Source: CAYONZ01 sp964405465 (GTDB taxonomy: Bacteria > Bdellovibrionota > Bdellovibrionia > Bdellovibrionales > JAMPXM01). Taken from it: a stretch of DNA of 64,000 nt. Position 1 is the stretch's first letter, and the number at the start of each line of letters is the position of its first letter. The stretch covers positions 11,739 to 75,738 of the forward strand of contig CAYONZ010000012.1 of the NCBI GenBank assembly GCA_964405465.1, in the 5' to 3' direction. The notes below the pieces were generated by a model. It worked only from the letters and a program-made list of their open reading frames with translations. It was not told the origin of the DNA and made no database searches. Positions 15,933 to 25,487 of the stretch are shown in pieces. The position numbers were made by a program, and so were the translations under genes.

Positions 15933-16700
15933 ATGAAGTTGATTTCTTGGAACGTGAATGGAATTCGTGCGGCGTATAAGAAAGGTCTTTTGGAGTTCGT
16001 CGAACGACAGAATCCCGATGTGTTTTGCGTTCAAGAAACTAAAGCGCATCTTGAGCAAGTTGAGCCCGCTGTGGTTAATCTTGGTGGGTTGTCTGGTTAT
16101 TGGTCGTCAGCAACCCGTAGAGGGTATTCTGGAGTGGCCTCTTTCTTTAAACATGCACCGAAAAAAGTTGAGTATGGGGTTGGGATTTCTGAGTACGATT
16201 CTGAAGGACGTTTTGTGGTTTCTCACCATGAGGCGTTTTCACTCTACAATATTTATTTTCCAAATGGCGGCTCCGGAGAAGAGAGACATCAATTTAAACA
16301 AAAATTTCTAAAAGATTTAAATCTTCATCTGAAGCCCATCGTGCAATCAGGTAGACAAGTGATTGTGACAGGTGATTACAACGTTGCTCATCGGGATATT
16401 GATATTTACGATCCTAAGAAATTGGCAAATGAAAGTGGATTTTTACCTGTCGAACGCCAGTGGTTTGATTCATTTCTGGAGCTTGGCTTTGTTGACACCT
16501 TCAGATACATGCATCCAGAGGTGCGGGACAAATACACCTGGTGGTCTTATTTGGAGGGCGGGCGAATGCACAACCGTGGATGGCGCATCGATTATTTTTG
16601 TGTTACCGAAGGATTGGCTAAGTCGATCCGGCGCGCCGAGGTGCTAGACCAGCAAGAGGGCTCGGATCATTGTCCTGTATTGTTGGACATACAGATTTAG
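15933..16700 (+). CDS. xthA: Exodeoxyribonuclease III
   Basis: AP endonuclease and 3'-5' exonuclease of base-excision repair. The 255-residue protein starts MKLISWNVNGIRA with the catalytic Asn. It then shows the Mg-binding Glu in VQETKAH, the GDYNVAH motif, WWSYLEGG, a WRIDYF segment and the terminal SDHCPV catalytic Asp/His. The ATG at 15933 (or 15930) follows AAGGGAG. The fxsA gene begins eight bases after the stop and is probably cotranscribed. Divergent from the peroxiredoxin gene, with a short shared upstream region; both could be stress related, but no OxyR-type site is evident. Confidence 0.93.
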   Translation: MKLISWNVNGIRAAYKKGLLEFVERQNPDVFCVQETKAHLEQVEPAVVNLGGLSGYWSSATRRGYSGVASFFKHAPKKVEYGVGISEYDSEGRFVVSHHEAFSLYNIYFPNGGSGEERHQFKQKFLKDLNLHLKPIVQSGRQVIVTGDYNVAHRDIDIYDPKKLANESGFLPVERQWFDSFLELGFVDTFRYMHPEVRDKYTWWSYLEGGRMHNRGWRIDYFCVTEGLAKSIRRAEVLDQQEGSDHCPVLLDIQI

Positions 16701-16708
16701 GGGGACTT

Positions 16709-17260
16709 GTGTTTTTCTTTTTATTCTTAGTTTTGCCTGTTTTGGAAATTTGGCTGTTGTTTAAAGTAGGGTCTGTTATCGGTGGGTTTCGAGTTTTCGC
16801 ATCTCTTCTGGTTTTGTTTTTTGTTGGATTGCAAATTGTAAAATTCGAAGCAAAGAGGGTCGTTCTGGATTTTCAGCAAGCGCTGCTTCAGCAAAGCAAA
16901 CCTTCTTTAAAGACTGTACAAGGTATGATGACCGTTGTTGCTGGAGTTCTGCTGATGATTCCAGGATTTATAACAGATGTAGTCGCACTTAGTTTGCTTT
17001 TTCCAGGAACTCGGCAGCTACTTTCATGGGTCCTGCAGAAATGGTTGACAGCCAAGTTGCGGAGTGGAGGTTTACGATTCTCTGACAATGGTTTTAAGTT
17101 TGCGTTTCGGTCGTCTCGAGTCGATCCCTTTATGTACGGAGAGCGTTTCAATCGACAGGATCAAAAAACGGGGGAGCCCTATTCTGATGTTATTGAGGTC
17201 AAAGCCCGCCCCGTGATAGACGAAAAATTACTCGAAAATCTCAATTCTGGTTTAGACTGA
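16709..17260 (+). CDS. fxsA: FxsA family membrane protein
   Basis: Small integral membrane protein of about 183 residues. It has the FxsA pattern: a first helix with LPVLEIWLLF, a second with FVGLQIVKFE, a cytoplasmic stretch, then VVAGVLLMIPGFITD leading into a third hydrophobic segment. The C-terminal 70 residues are polar. In Escherichia coli FxsA overexpression relieves exclusion of phage T7 by the F plasmid; the normal role is unknown. I choose the GTG at 16709 because AGGGGG lies just before it; an ATG at 16670 would overlap xthA and give an atypical N terminus. Confidence 0.82.
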   Translation: MFFFLFLVLPVLEIWLLFKVGSVIGGFRVFASLLVLFFVGLQIVKFEAKRVVLDFQQALLQQSKPSLKTVQGMMTVVAGVLLMIPGFITDVVALSLLFPGTRQLLSWVLQKWLTAKLRSGGLRFSDNGFKFAFRSSRVDPFMYGERFNRQDQKTGEPYSDVIEVKARPVIDEKLLENLNSGLD

Positions 17261-17319
17261 GGTCCAGATCTATCTTGCTGAGTAGATGAACCTCGTTCTC
17301 TATTGTTAGCATTTGATAG

Positions 17320-17781
17320 ATGTCGCTAAACAATATTTGTTTTTTCATCATTTTCTTTTTGAGTCTCCCTCTGCATGCTGTGTGTGTCACAAGTAAGACG
17401 GCTCAGCTCCGAGCAGCGCCCAATAAAAAAGCGGCTGTGACTTGGCAGGTGGGCAAATATATGCCGTTAAAAAAAATCTCTGAAAAATCCGGGTGGCTGC
17501 AGGTTGAGGATGTCGATGGCGAAAGACATTGGGTGGTCAAGTCGGCGGTTTCTGAAAAAATAGTCTGTGCAGTTGTGAAATCTAGCCAAGCAACTCTTCG
17601 GCAGAGGCCTAGTGGGTCAGCTCCTGCCATAGAGTCGGGGGCAGTCGATAAATACACTCCATTTAAACGCGTAGGACGCGAAGACGCTTGGGTGCAACTC
17701 GAAGACGAATATAAGACTCGTAGCTGGGCCAATGAAAAACTACTGTGGTGGCCAGTCACTCGCACCAGCTTTAAATTTTAG
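17320..17781 (+). CDS. Secreted protein with two bacterial SH3 domains
   Basis: A 153-residue protein with an N-terminal signal peptide ending near HAVC, then two tandem SH3b repeats. The first begins around TAQLRAAPNKKAA and ends in RHWVVKSA; the second begins ATLRQRPSGSAP and ends in RSWANEKLLWW. Each has the usual polar 'L-R-P/A' start and a Trp-bearing strand (SGWLQVED, DAWVQLED). SH3b domains commonly bind peptidoglycan peptides, so a periplasmic wall-associated role is likely. No catalytic domain is attached. The ribosome site is weak. Confidence 0.72.
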   Translation: MSLNNICFFIIFFLSLPLHAVCVTSKTAQLRAAPNKKAAVTWQVGKYMPLKKISEKSGWLQVEDVDGERHWVVKSAVSEKIVCAVVKSSQATLRQRPSGSAPAIESGAVDKYTPFKRVGREDAWVQLEDEYKTRSWANEKLLWWPVTRTSFKF

Positions 17782-18053
17782 AAGTGCAAAAACTCTAAAC
17801 GATGCTCCTAGCTTGGATTTGCGTCGAAAAATCTAAGCAAAATCCATTTAAGATCTTAACTGTAATCTGACCACTGCTCGGTAAAAAATTTTGTAAAACA
17901 AAGAGCGAGAATCAAAAAAACAAGAAAAATCAACAATTTGCTGCATGTAAGAAAATTTAAGATTTTTGCTTGCAAAATAGATAGTGGCTGTGGGTAAATA
18001 ATTCAGTTCCATTTTGGCACTGCGTAAAAGCAGAGCAAATGAGGGGGGCATTA

Positions 18054-18422
18054 ATGGCAGAACTAACAACGAGTCTCATCCAGGAGTGCAAACGGAGACT
18101 TCTCGAAACCAAGGCACAGATTCTCAATCGTGTCCAAGAAGCGAGAAGAGAGTTTAACAACGATGACCGGGGTGGGGACGAAGCTGATCAAACGGTACGA
18201 GTGTTGGCGGAGGGGGAACTGCTAGCATTAACGGATCGTTTGCGAGGCCAGCTGATGGAAGTTGAGCAAGCACTTGCGAGAATCGAGGGTGGAAACTATG
18301 GAGTCTGTGAAGAAACAGACGAAGCCATCGAACCAGACCGATTGCTTGCTATTCCATGGACGCGATTGAGTATAGAAGGTGCTGAAATTCGTGAGAGCAT
18401 GAAGAAACGGTACGCACGCTAA
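18054..18422 (+). CDS. DksA/TraR family protein lacking zinc-finger cysteines
   Basis: A 122-residue RNA-polymerase secondary-channel type regulator. It has the long coiled coil with DEADQTVR at the tip region, then a C-terminal YGVCEETDEAIEPDRL segment matching DksA. Only one of the four zinc Cys remains, so the finger must be metal-free or degenerate, as in the zinc-independent DksA2 type of Pseudomonas. Such proteins work with ppGpp to adjust rRNA and amino acid promoters. GAGGGGGG six bases before the ATG at 18054 decides the start over ATG 18039. A terminator follows at 18467. Confidence 0.85.
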   Translation: MAELTTSLIQECKRRLLETKAQILNRVQEARREFNNDDRGGDEADQTVRVLAEGELLALTDRLRGQLMEVEQALARIEGGNYGVCEETDEAIEPDRLLAIPWTRLSIEGAEIRESMKKRYAR

Positions 18423-18466
18423 CTTTAGGTATTAAATCTTGCAGGTACCAGCAAATGGCTGTGCCG

Positions 18467-18496
18467 CGCTCCAGGGACGGAGCGTTTGTTTTTTAG
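18467..18496 (+). terminator. Rho-independent terminator of the DksA-like gene
   Basis: Stem CGCTCC (18467-18472) and GGAGCG (18479-18484), six-base loop, then TTTGTTTTTT. It sits 44 bases after the stop codon. Confidence 0.8.
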
Positions 18497-18502
18497 GGTA
18501 TT

Positions 18503-20761
18503 TTATTTTCCATCCCAAATAAAATAGGTCGAGCGTCCAGCTAGACCTTTGCGCGCGCTAAATAACACTCGGTCCGAATCCGGAGAGACGAGGAAGGTCG
18601 CGACGCCACCATAAATTTGATAGCGGTCACTGATTTGTGAAATTCCACGGCCGTCAAGGTAGGCCACGTATAATTCGTCTTCACCATCGCTATTGCTGTC
18701 AGCTAAAAATATGATTTTCGTTTGATCCCGTGAAAAAGTAAGCGACCGCATATTTGCTGTCGCCATAGTTGATCGAGGAAGACTGGTGGTTTTTCCGGTT
18801 GAATAAGAAACAAATCGCAGCTGAGTTAGTCCAGAGACAGAGTTAAACTCAAAGGAATACTCTCCGCTTCCGTCGGCCAGCTTTAGAAGTGCCGGGTGTT
18901 GTGGAGAGTTGCCGGGTAAAGGGTGACCGTTCCAGTTGATATCAGACTGTTTAATTCCATGGTCGTCGAAGAGCGCGCGATGAATTTTTTCTTCACGAGC
19001 GACATAATGCTGAACTGCTGCACTCCGGCCACCCGGCAAAAAATCATAAGCTATCAAAGACCCTTCGATGGTTAATTGGTAAATTTGGTTGTTTGTCACA
19101 TCAATCAGTTTCAGTGCTGCAGGTTGTTTTTCCTCAAGTAAAATCAGGTTTCCCGAAACCGAGGGTTTGAGATGAATCTCAAAGACACTGCTGTCATATA
19201 GTTTCGTAAGGAGGTTGGTCGCAAAGTCATAGCGGTAAAGATTATGGCCCCAGGTGGATGTCTTCGATGTCTTAAACACAAAAAATGACTCGTCGGCAGC
19301 GATGATCGGATTGTTGTCGAACCATAAAATGTGTTCATCTGTGGCGAGCCGATTTTGAATCATCAAGTTGTGGTGACCTGTTCCATCCGGATTGCTCATT
19401 GCAAAATCAAAATGAAAGGCAAACCCCTCGGTAAATAAAAACTGTGATTTCCCTGGCAAATAGACAATGTTTTGGGCTTCTTCATCGGTGCCGAGATTAG
19501 GGTGCATTTGCATTCGGCTTGAGCCGTCAAACTGAGCCGTATAAAAATACTTGTCCCCATCGGTTAATTTGGTTTTCGGACTCGCTTTAAAAACAACCAA
19601 ACCGTTTGCCGCAAAGTCATAACTTTGATCTACACTGTACGCCGGGTTGGTGACGGTATCGCTTATTCTCTTCCAATCGTTGGCTGATGCTAGGTAAAAA
19701 CCATAGAGTTGATACGCATAAGGGAGATCGTAATCAGCGGCGACGAGAACTTGTGTTTCATCTTGGGAAACTTTAAAATCCCTAACCCCATAGCGAGCTC
19801 CGATGACTTGAGGAGAAACTTTTTGAAGAAAAAGTTCTGAGGTCTGTTTGTAAAAGAGCTCTGTCGTACCCTCAGAGTTCTTTGCTGAATACAAAATACG
19901 ATCGCCATCTTTGAACCAGTAAATTTGTTCAATTTGTTCTTTTCCAAGCAATAATGATGGCCAGATGGCGCCGTCGAGTTCAGAGCCCAGTCGGCAAGTC
20001 AAAGACTCGCTGTGATCTTGGCCGTTACTGGTGAGCGAAACTGTTGCGGAGTAGTCCCCTCGGCCAGAAGTCTGCGTGGCTCGCGTGTCGATTCTCAAAT
20101 TAAATGCCGGCGATGTATAGGTCAGCTCACGTGATTTGAATGCTCTGGCGGCCTGAAAGGTATTCAGCGTTTCAATTTGTATATTGCTGAGCATTTGTGA
20201 GCCGATTTTAACCGAGACATCGCCGAATTGATTGACCGTATTTCTTTTCACCACAATATCTATTGCGGTGTCTCTGCCCTGAGGAGATTGACACCAAACC
20301 TCGGGAAGTGAAATCGTTTCTGAACTGGTTGCAACACTTAGTTCTTCGGGAGTAAGTTTCTCATAGACTCCGTCGTCGACGGAGATCACCTTTTGCTGGA
20401 GTCTTGAATAGGAGACGCGCGAAATATCGATGGTCTCATTCGTCTCGGTGCAGTCTTCTGGGTTGATCGATTGAAGGGTAATGCCTGTCGCCGAGTTGGA
20501 GGTGTTCGTGGTTATCGGCGGAAATGTCACTTTCGACAAAACGGTTTTTGCACATACCTGCGATGGCAAGCGACGGTAAAACTCTCCTTCAGGCTTACCT
20601 TCGTAGCCCGACCCATTCCCTTGTTGAACCCCACTTTTTAGTCCAAGCTGCGATACCGACTGAAAGCTGATTCCACCACCATTGGTGCAATTCTGAAATG
20701 AAAACAGCCAGGCACCCAAAAGGACAATGGCTAAAATTCTCGATTCAAGTTTCACTCTCAT
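18503..20761 (-). CDS. Lipoprotein-like protein with TolB/WD40-type propeller repeats
   Basis: A 752-residue exported protein. Its N-terminal hydrophobic segment ends in FSFQNC, close to a lipobox, so it is probably a lipoprotein. About residues 60-260 form a Thr/Ser-rich N-terminal region. The rest contains repeated PD40-like units: phrases such as KDGDRILYSAKNS, QDETQVLVAADYD, DQTKIIFLADSNSDGEDELY and PDSDRVLFSARKG recur at intervals, as in TolB and DPP-type propellers. A binding or scaffold role at the cell surface or periplasm is plausible; no catalytic site is visible. It is a single gene, convergent with the DksA-like gene. Confidence 0.6.
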   Translation of the reverse strand: MRVKLESRILAIVLLGAWLFSFQNCTNGGGISFQSVSQLGLKSGVQQGNGSGYEGKPEGEFYRRLPSQVCAKTVLSKVTFPPITTNTSNSATGITLQSINPEDCTETNETIDISRVSYSRLQQKVISVDDGVYEKLTPEELSVATSSETISLPEVWCQSPQGRDTAIDIVVKRNTVNQFGDVSVKIGSQMLSNIQIETLNTFQAARAFKSRELTYTSPAFNLRIDTRATQTSGRGDYSATVSLTSNGQDHSESLTCRLGSELDGAIWPSLLLGKEQIEQIYWFKDGDRILYSAKNSEGTTELFYKQTSELFLQKVSPQVIGARYGVRDFKVSQDETQVLVAADYDLPYAYQLYGFYLASANDWKRISDTVTNPAYSVDQSYDFAANGLVVFKASPKTKLTDGDKYFYTAQFDGSSRMQMHPNLGTDEEAQNIVYLPGKSQFLFTEGFAFHFDFAMSNPDGTGHHNLMIQNRLATDEHILWFDNNPIIAADESFFVFKTSKTSTWGHNLYRYDFATNLLTKLYDSSVFEIHLKPSVSGNLILLEEKQPAALKLIDVTNNQIYQLTIEGSLIAYDFLPGGRSAAVQHYVAREEKIHRALFDDHGIKQSDINWNGHPLPGNSPQHPALLKLADGSGEYSFEFNSVSGLTQLRFVSYSTGKTTSLPRSTMATANMRSLTFSRDQTKIIFLADSNSDGEDELYVAYLDGRGISQISDRYQIYGGVATFLVSPDSDRVLFSARKGLAGRSTYFIWDGK

Positions 20762-20945
20762 TTTTAGCGAGCTCCACGTGTAAGTACAGACCTAGTCTTA
20801 CGTCCATACTTATCGGGTCTCCACGGTATGAATTTGAGGCTAAAGAGAAATACCTTTGAATCGTCGAAATCTTTGACGGTCGCTTTTGGTCTCTGGTCTC
20901 AGGGCTCTGGGCTATTCGCAAAATGAGACACGAGCTTGAGATGCC

Positions 20946-21389
20946 CTAAGTTTGGCTTTCTGCCTTTTGTTGGTCCTGCAAAGCTTTTTCTATTTCTTGT
21001 TTCGACCAGGTTTTTCCTTTACCAACACCAGGGCAGAATTTCGCGACTTCATTTTTCCAAGTTTTGGCGCCCATGACCTCTGGCCAGAATGGCCATGTTC
21101 GGCACTGTGTGGGGCGCCCTTCGTAGACCGAGCAACTTTTGTTCTTTAAAAAAATGCAAGCTTGGTTTGCGCCATCGATGAGGTGATAAAAACCGTCGCT
21201 CTTGCGGCAATATTTTTTGGTAAATACAGATGTCGACATTTGCAGCGACTTCGCCATTCGCTTGCGGTCTGCCAACGTCATGTATACAAAACCAAATTCG
21301 CCATGAGAGACACAGCATTTGCCAGAACCCTGGCAGCTGAATTGTACCCCGTCATGCCACCATTCTTTCTTTTCTGTTTGTTTGCTCAT
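20946..21389 (-). CDS. YkgJ family cysteine-cluster protein
   Basis: A 147-residue protein with the YkgJ (CxxCxxxxC, formerly UPF0153) pattern. Visible cysteines are in FSCQGSGKCCVSHG, ACIFLKNKSCSVYEGRPTQCRTWPF and KFCPG. The cluster probably binds a metal, iron-sulfur or zinc; the biochemical function of the family is unknown. The Lys/Glu-rich C terminus extends beyond the core. CCAGGAGA before the ATG gives a clear start. It is a single gene, divergent from the peptide transporter. Confidence 0.83.
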   Translation of the reverse strand: MSKQTEKKEWWHDGVQFSCQGSGKCCVSHGEFGFVYMTLADRKRMAKSLQMSTSVFTKKYCRKSDGFYHLIDGANQACIFLKNKSCSVYEGRPTQCRTWPFWPEVMGAKTWKNEVAKFCPGVGKGKTWSKQEIEKALQDQQKAESQT

Positions 21390-21692
21390 TATAGTCTCCT
21401 GGTTGATCTCCAGACTCTTGGGCTTTTGGGGCTCGAGTGGGACGTGTGTTCTAGGTTCATGTCAAAACTAGGTTCGTGCAAAAAGACGATTAAGAAATAA
21501 AAATGAACGCGAACTTGCAATTTGCCAATCATTTTGAGCGTGAGGGGGTGTCTTTGACTCCTGTCCGTTGCGCGGCATCAGAGGTCCCTATGTTCTTGTA
21601 ATCACTTGCTTCAGTCATGACTTTACCGCAAATTATGGAGCCATGTTGGACTTCGTCCAAATCCCATCGTTTCAAGTATTTAGGGGGATCGA
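21390..21692. other. Divergent intergenic region before the peptide transporter
   Basis: 303 bases between the YkgJ and YejA-like genes. It should hold promoters for both. I see no gene, strong hairpin or clear -35/-10 pair; the last 15 bases hold the AGGGGGATCG ribosome site. Confidence 0.4.
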
Positions 21693-23348
21693 ATGAAACT
21701 AAAAATGAAAAACCAATTCGTACTTTTGGCTACTACGTTCGCTCTGGCGACGAGCGTGTTTGCCGCAAACAAGCCGATACAAATCGGGGATCCAAAGGCG
21801 CCGCAACAGGGTACCTTTTTGTTTAATTTAGGGGAAGAGCCATCAACTTTAAACCCAATCACCGCAACTGACTTTTACAGCCGAAAGCTTCACGAGTTGG
21901 TGATGGACACCCTACTTGTGCGCAATCAAGAGACTTACGATTGGGATCCAGGTTTAGCAGAAAAATATGAAATTTCTAAAGATGGCAAGGTTTTCACTTT
22001 CTACATCCGTAAGAATGCGACATTTCATGATGGCAAACCTGTGACTGCTGAAGATGTAAAGTTTAGTTATGATGCGATTTTTGATCCCGCCTTTGATACA
22101 GCACACTTACGACCTTATTTTGAAAATTTTGAAAAGGCCGAAGTGGTCGATCCCTATACAATAAAGTTCTATGTTAAGACCAAATACTTCGGAAATTTAG
22201 AGTCTCTTGCCGACACCATGTATGTTTCGCCGAAGCATTTTTATGGCAATGCCAAAGAAGGTGCGAAAAAAAATAAAACAGTCATGGGTTCGGGCCCATA
22301 TAAACTTGATTCTTATGATCAAGGGCAAAAAATCGTATTGGTTCGCAATCCCAATTGGTGGGGTAATTCGGTTCCTGAACTTAAAGGAAAATACAATTTC
22401 TCTAAGGTGCTTCTGCGCTTTGTAAAAGAAGAGCAGGTCGAACTTGAAATGGTGAAGAAGGGGCAAATTGATTTTGCTGAGATCACTCCTGAAGTTTATG
22501 AAGTGAAAGCGGTTGGTGATGTTTGGGGTACCAAAGCTCTCAAATTTAAAGTCGAGAATCTCGAACCCAAATCTTACGGTTATTTAGGCTGGAATCTCCG
22601 CCGTCCGATGTTCAAGGATCGCGAGATGCGCATTGCCCTGACCCATCTCATGAACCGCGATTTGATGAATAAGAAATTTCGTCAAGGGATGTCTTTGCTC
22701 GCGACCGGCCCATGGTATCAACAGAGTGAATATGCTGACCCAACAGTTAAGCCAATTCCATTTGATCCCAAAAAGGCAGCGCAACTTTTGACCAAGCTCG
22801 GTTGGAAAGACACCGACAAAGATGGCGTACTCGATAAAATGATCGATGGCAAAAAAACAGATCTGGCGTTTACGTTATTGTACGGCGGAAAAGACAGCGA
22901 GAAATATTGGACTCTTTATCAAGAGGACTTAAAAAAAGCAGGAATCAAAATGGAGCTGAAACAGCTCGAATGGAATTCTCTTCTCAAGAATGTTAAAACT
23001 GCAAACTTTGATGTTTGTGCTATGGCTTGGGGTGGCGGTTCTGTGGACAATGATCCAAAGCAGATTTGGCACACCTCGAGCATTGCTGAGGGTGGTTCGA
23101 ACTACGTTGGATATTCCAACCCAGAGGTTGATCGTTTGATTGATCAAATTCGTGAAGAGCTGGACAAGAAAAAACGAATTGTGATGATGCGAAAAGTCTA
23201 TCGCGTGATCGCCGAAGATGCTCCCTACACGTTCTTGTTTAATCCTCGATATTATCTTTACGTCACTACAGATAAAATCATGAAAGTTAAGCCAACGAAC
23301 AAGTTTGCGGTTGGTCGCGAGTATTGGTACGCCAAACAAGCGGATTAG
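21693..23348 (+). CDS. YejA-like peptide ABC transporter substrate-binding protein
   Basis: Periplasmic solute-binding protein (SBP_bac_5) of 551 residues with a signal peptide cleaved near SVFAAN. The sequence EPSTLNPITATDFYSR, the FHDGKPVTAEDVKFSY signature and the GSGPYKL and NPNWWG motifs are characteristic of oligopeptide binders. It precedes two permeases that match YejB and YejE best, so it is probably the YejA equivalent, binding peptides (in Escherichia coli, microcin C and other oligopeptides). AGGGGGATCG lies upstream of the ATG. There is a Ca-binding-like DTDKDGVLDK loop near residue 370. Confidence 0.85.
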   Translation: MKLKMKNQFVLLATTFALATSVFAANKPIQIGDPKAPQQGTFLFNLGEEPSTLNPITATDFYSRKLHELVMDTLLVRNQETYDWDPGLAEKYEISKDGKVFTFYIRKNATFHDGKPVTAEDVKFSYDAIFDPAFDTAHLRPYFENFEKAEVVDPYTIKFYVKTKYFGNLESLADTMYVSPKHFYGNAKEGAKKNKTVMGSGPYKLDSYDQGQKIVLVRNPNWWGNSVPELKGKYNFSKVLLRFVKEEQVELEMVKKGQIDFAEITPEVYEVKAVGDVWGTKALKFKVENLEPKSYGYLGWNLRRPMFKDREMRIALTHLMNRDLMNKKFRQGMSLLATGPWYQQSEYADPTVKPIPFDPKKAAQLLTKLGWKDTDKDGVLDKMIDGKKTDLAFTLLYGGKDSEKYWTLYQEDLKKAGIKMELKQLEWNSLLKNVKTANFDVCAMAWGGGSVDNDPKQIWHTSSIAEGGSNYVGYSNPEVDRLIDQIREELDKKKRIVMMRKVYRVIAEDAPYTFLFNPRYYLYVTTDKIMKVKPTNKFAVGREYWYAKQAD

Positions 23349-23442
23349 TTGATAAGAATTGGTGCTGTACTTAGACTTTGCTTGAAACTCTAGGTACAGT
23401 ATTTAGTGCTGAGCTATGATCTAGGATCCGGAGAGTTTTTCT

Positions 23443-24471
23443 ATGATTCATTATTTGTTAAAAAGAATTCTGGCGATGATTCCCACACTGTTTGGAATCA
23501 CGTTGGTTTCGTTTTTGGTAATCAATGCGGCTCCTGGTGGTCCGATAGATCAAAAATTGCAGCAAATGCAGTTTGGTGGGGCCCTTTCGGCAAAGGGCAA
23601 TGGTGGGGGACATGCTGAACGTGGAGTTCCCCCTGAGGTGATCGAGGCTCTAAAGGTTCAATACGGCTTAGATAAGCCGATTCATATTCGTTATGCTATT
23701 TGGATTAAAAATATTGCGACGATGGATTTTGGAAACAGTTTTAAATTCGAAGAGCCAGTGATCGATGTGATCATGAGCCGGATGCCTGTGTCACTGCAGT
23801 TCGGAGTGATTTCACTTATCCTCACCTATCTTGTGTGCATTCCGCTTGGGGTCATCAAAGCGATTAAAGATGGCACACCTTTCGATCACACTTCCAGTGT
23901 GATTTTGTTTATTCTATATTCGATCCCACCGGTGATGCTCGCTATTTTATTAATCGTGTTTCTTTCAGGTGGTAGCTACTTGAACTTGTTTCCGATAGGC
24001 GGTCTCTATTCTGATAATTATAGTGATCTGTCGATGTGGCAAAAACTGATAGATCGCGTGCACCATTTTATTTTGCCGCTGACTTGCTACATGATTGGTA
24101 GTTTTACCTTTTTGACAATGTTGATGAAAAATTCACTTCTTGATGTCATCAAAATGGATTACGTGCGCACCGCACGGGCAAAGGGTCTCACTGAAAAAAT
24201 CGTCTATGTGAAGCACGCACTTCGCAATGCCTTGATTCCCATTGTGACCGGAATGAGTGGAATTCTGTCGGTGTTTTTCGCTGGATCAATTGTCATTGAA
24301 AGAATTTTTCAACTCGATGGAATGGGTTTGTTGGGGTTCACTGCGGTCTCAGCTCGTGATTATAACCTTTTGATGGGGTTGATTTTTTTGCAGAGTTTGT
24401 TTTTTTTGGTCGGGCGTTTGATCGTCGATGTTTTATATATGATTGTTGACCCAAGGATTGATTTCAAATGA
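23443..24471 (+). CDS. yejB: YejB-like peptide ABC transporter permease
   Basis: Inner-membrane permease of 342 residues with six predicted helices. It begins YLLKRILAMIPTLFGIT, has the INAAPGGPID insert with a Gly-rich loop typical of YejB, and carries the ATPase-coupling EAA motif DYVRTARAKGL. GGAGAG precedes the ATG. Its stop overlaps the next permease start (ATGA), indicating translational coupling. It follows the YejA-like gene after 94 bases. Confidence 0.88.
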   Translation: MIHYLLKRILAMIPTLFGITLVSFLVINAAPGGPIDQKLQQMQFGGALSAKGNGGGHAERGVPPEVIEALKVQYGLDKPIHIRYAIWIKNIATMDFGNSFKFEEPVIDVIMSRMPVSLQFGVISLILTYLVCIPLGVIKAIKDGTPFDHTSSVILFILYSIPPVMLAILLIVFLSGGSYLNLFPIGGLYSDNYSDLSMWQKLIDRVHHFILPLTCYMIGSFTFLTMLMKNSLLDVIKMDYVRTARAKGLTEKIVYVKHALRNALIPIVTGMSGILSVFFAGSIVIERIFQLDGMGLLGFTAVSARDYNLLMGLIFLQSLFFLVGRLIVDVLYMIVDPRIDFK

Positions 24472-25487
24472 TAGAGAAATTGATTAAAAATGATTTATCT
24501 AAAAAACGTTGGCGCAGGTTTAAGGCGCGCAAATCTGCAGTCGCCTCGTTGATCGTGCTGTTGCTCTTGATCTTTTTTAGTTTTACCGCAGAGATGTGGG
24601 CCAACAATCGACCTATTTTGATGAAATTTTCTGGAGAGTGGTATGTTCCAGTTTTTAAAGAATACCATCCCTCGGTATTTGGTGCTGAGGGAAATCAAAC
24701 CGATTATCGAGAACTTAAGCTTGCAGACTCTGATTGGGCATTGTGGCCACCTCTTAAGTGGGACCCACTTGAATCGAATCGCACTCTTGAAAGGTATCCA
24801 GCTCCTCCTTCAAATGAAAATCTATTGGGTACCGATGACCGTGGACGTGATGTTTTTGTTCGTCTGATTTATGGATTTCGGTACTCCATGTTTTTTGCTT
24901 TGTTGGTTTGGATACTAGAATCATTTATGGGAATAACACTTGGCGCGATCATGGGATATGCCGGTGGTTGGGTGGATCTCTTTGGACAAAGGGTGATCGA
25001 AGTGCTCGAGTCACTGCCTTGGCTTTTGCTGTTGATCACTTTGGTTTCCATTTTTTCTGCAGACATGTGGTTGCTGGTGACGTTGACGGCAATTTTTGGT
25101 TGGGTCGGAATTTCGCTCTATATTCGGGCCGAGTTTTTAAAACTTCGTAAGCTCGAATTTGTTGAGGCAGCTAAGGCTCAGGGCTCAAGTCGTGCTCGAG
25201 TGATTTTTAAACATATTTTACCCAACAGTCTTACTCCCTGGATAACTCTTTCGCCATTTTTGATTTCTGGAAATATTTCGAGTTTGGCAGCTCTTGATTT
25301 TCTTGGTTTCGGGATTAAGGCTCCGACGCCAAGCTGGGGAGAACTACTAAATCAAGCGAAAGATAACTTCCAAAATGCGTGGTGGTTGGCCGTTTATCCA
25401 TCATTGGCATTGTTTATCACCTTGGTGCTTTTAAATCTGATTGGCGAAGCCGTTCGAGATGCGCTGGATCCTCGCAAGACTCTTTAA
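24468..25487 (+). CDS. yejE: YejE-like peptide ABC transporter permease
   Basis: Partner permease of 339 residues. YejE traits are a basic N terminus (KKRWRRFKARKS), a first helix followed by ANNRPILMKFSGEWYVPVFK, a large periplasmic part with PSNENLLGTDDRGRDV, and the EAA motif FVEAAKAQGSS. The C-terminal GEAVRDALDPRKT also matches. The ATPase subunit YejF, which normally follows, is absent: a hairpin terminator and the opposite-strand speA come next. The ATPase must be encoded elsewhere, perhaps by the OppD/OppF pair at 39892-41868. Confidence 0.88.
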   Translation: MIEKLIKNDLSKKRWRRFKARKSAVASLIVLLLLIFFSFTAEMWANNRPILMKFSGEWYVPVFKEYHPSVFGAEGNQTDYRELKLADSDWALWPPLKWDPLESNRTLERYPAPPSNENLLGTDDRGRDVFVRLIYGFRYSMFFALLVWILESFMGITLGAIMGYAGGWVDLFGQRVIEVLESLPWLLLLITLVSIFSADMWLLVTLTAIFGWVGISLYIRAEFLKLRKLEFVEAAKAQGSSRARVIFKHILPNSLTPWITLSPFLISGNISSLAALDFLGFGIKAPTPSWGELLNQAKDNFQNAWWLAVYPSLALFITLVLLNLIGEAVRDALDPRKTL

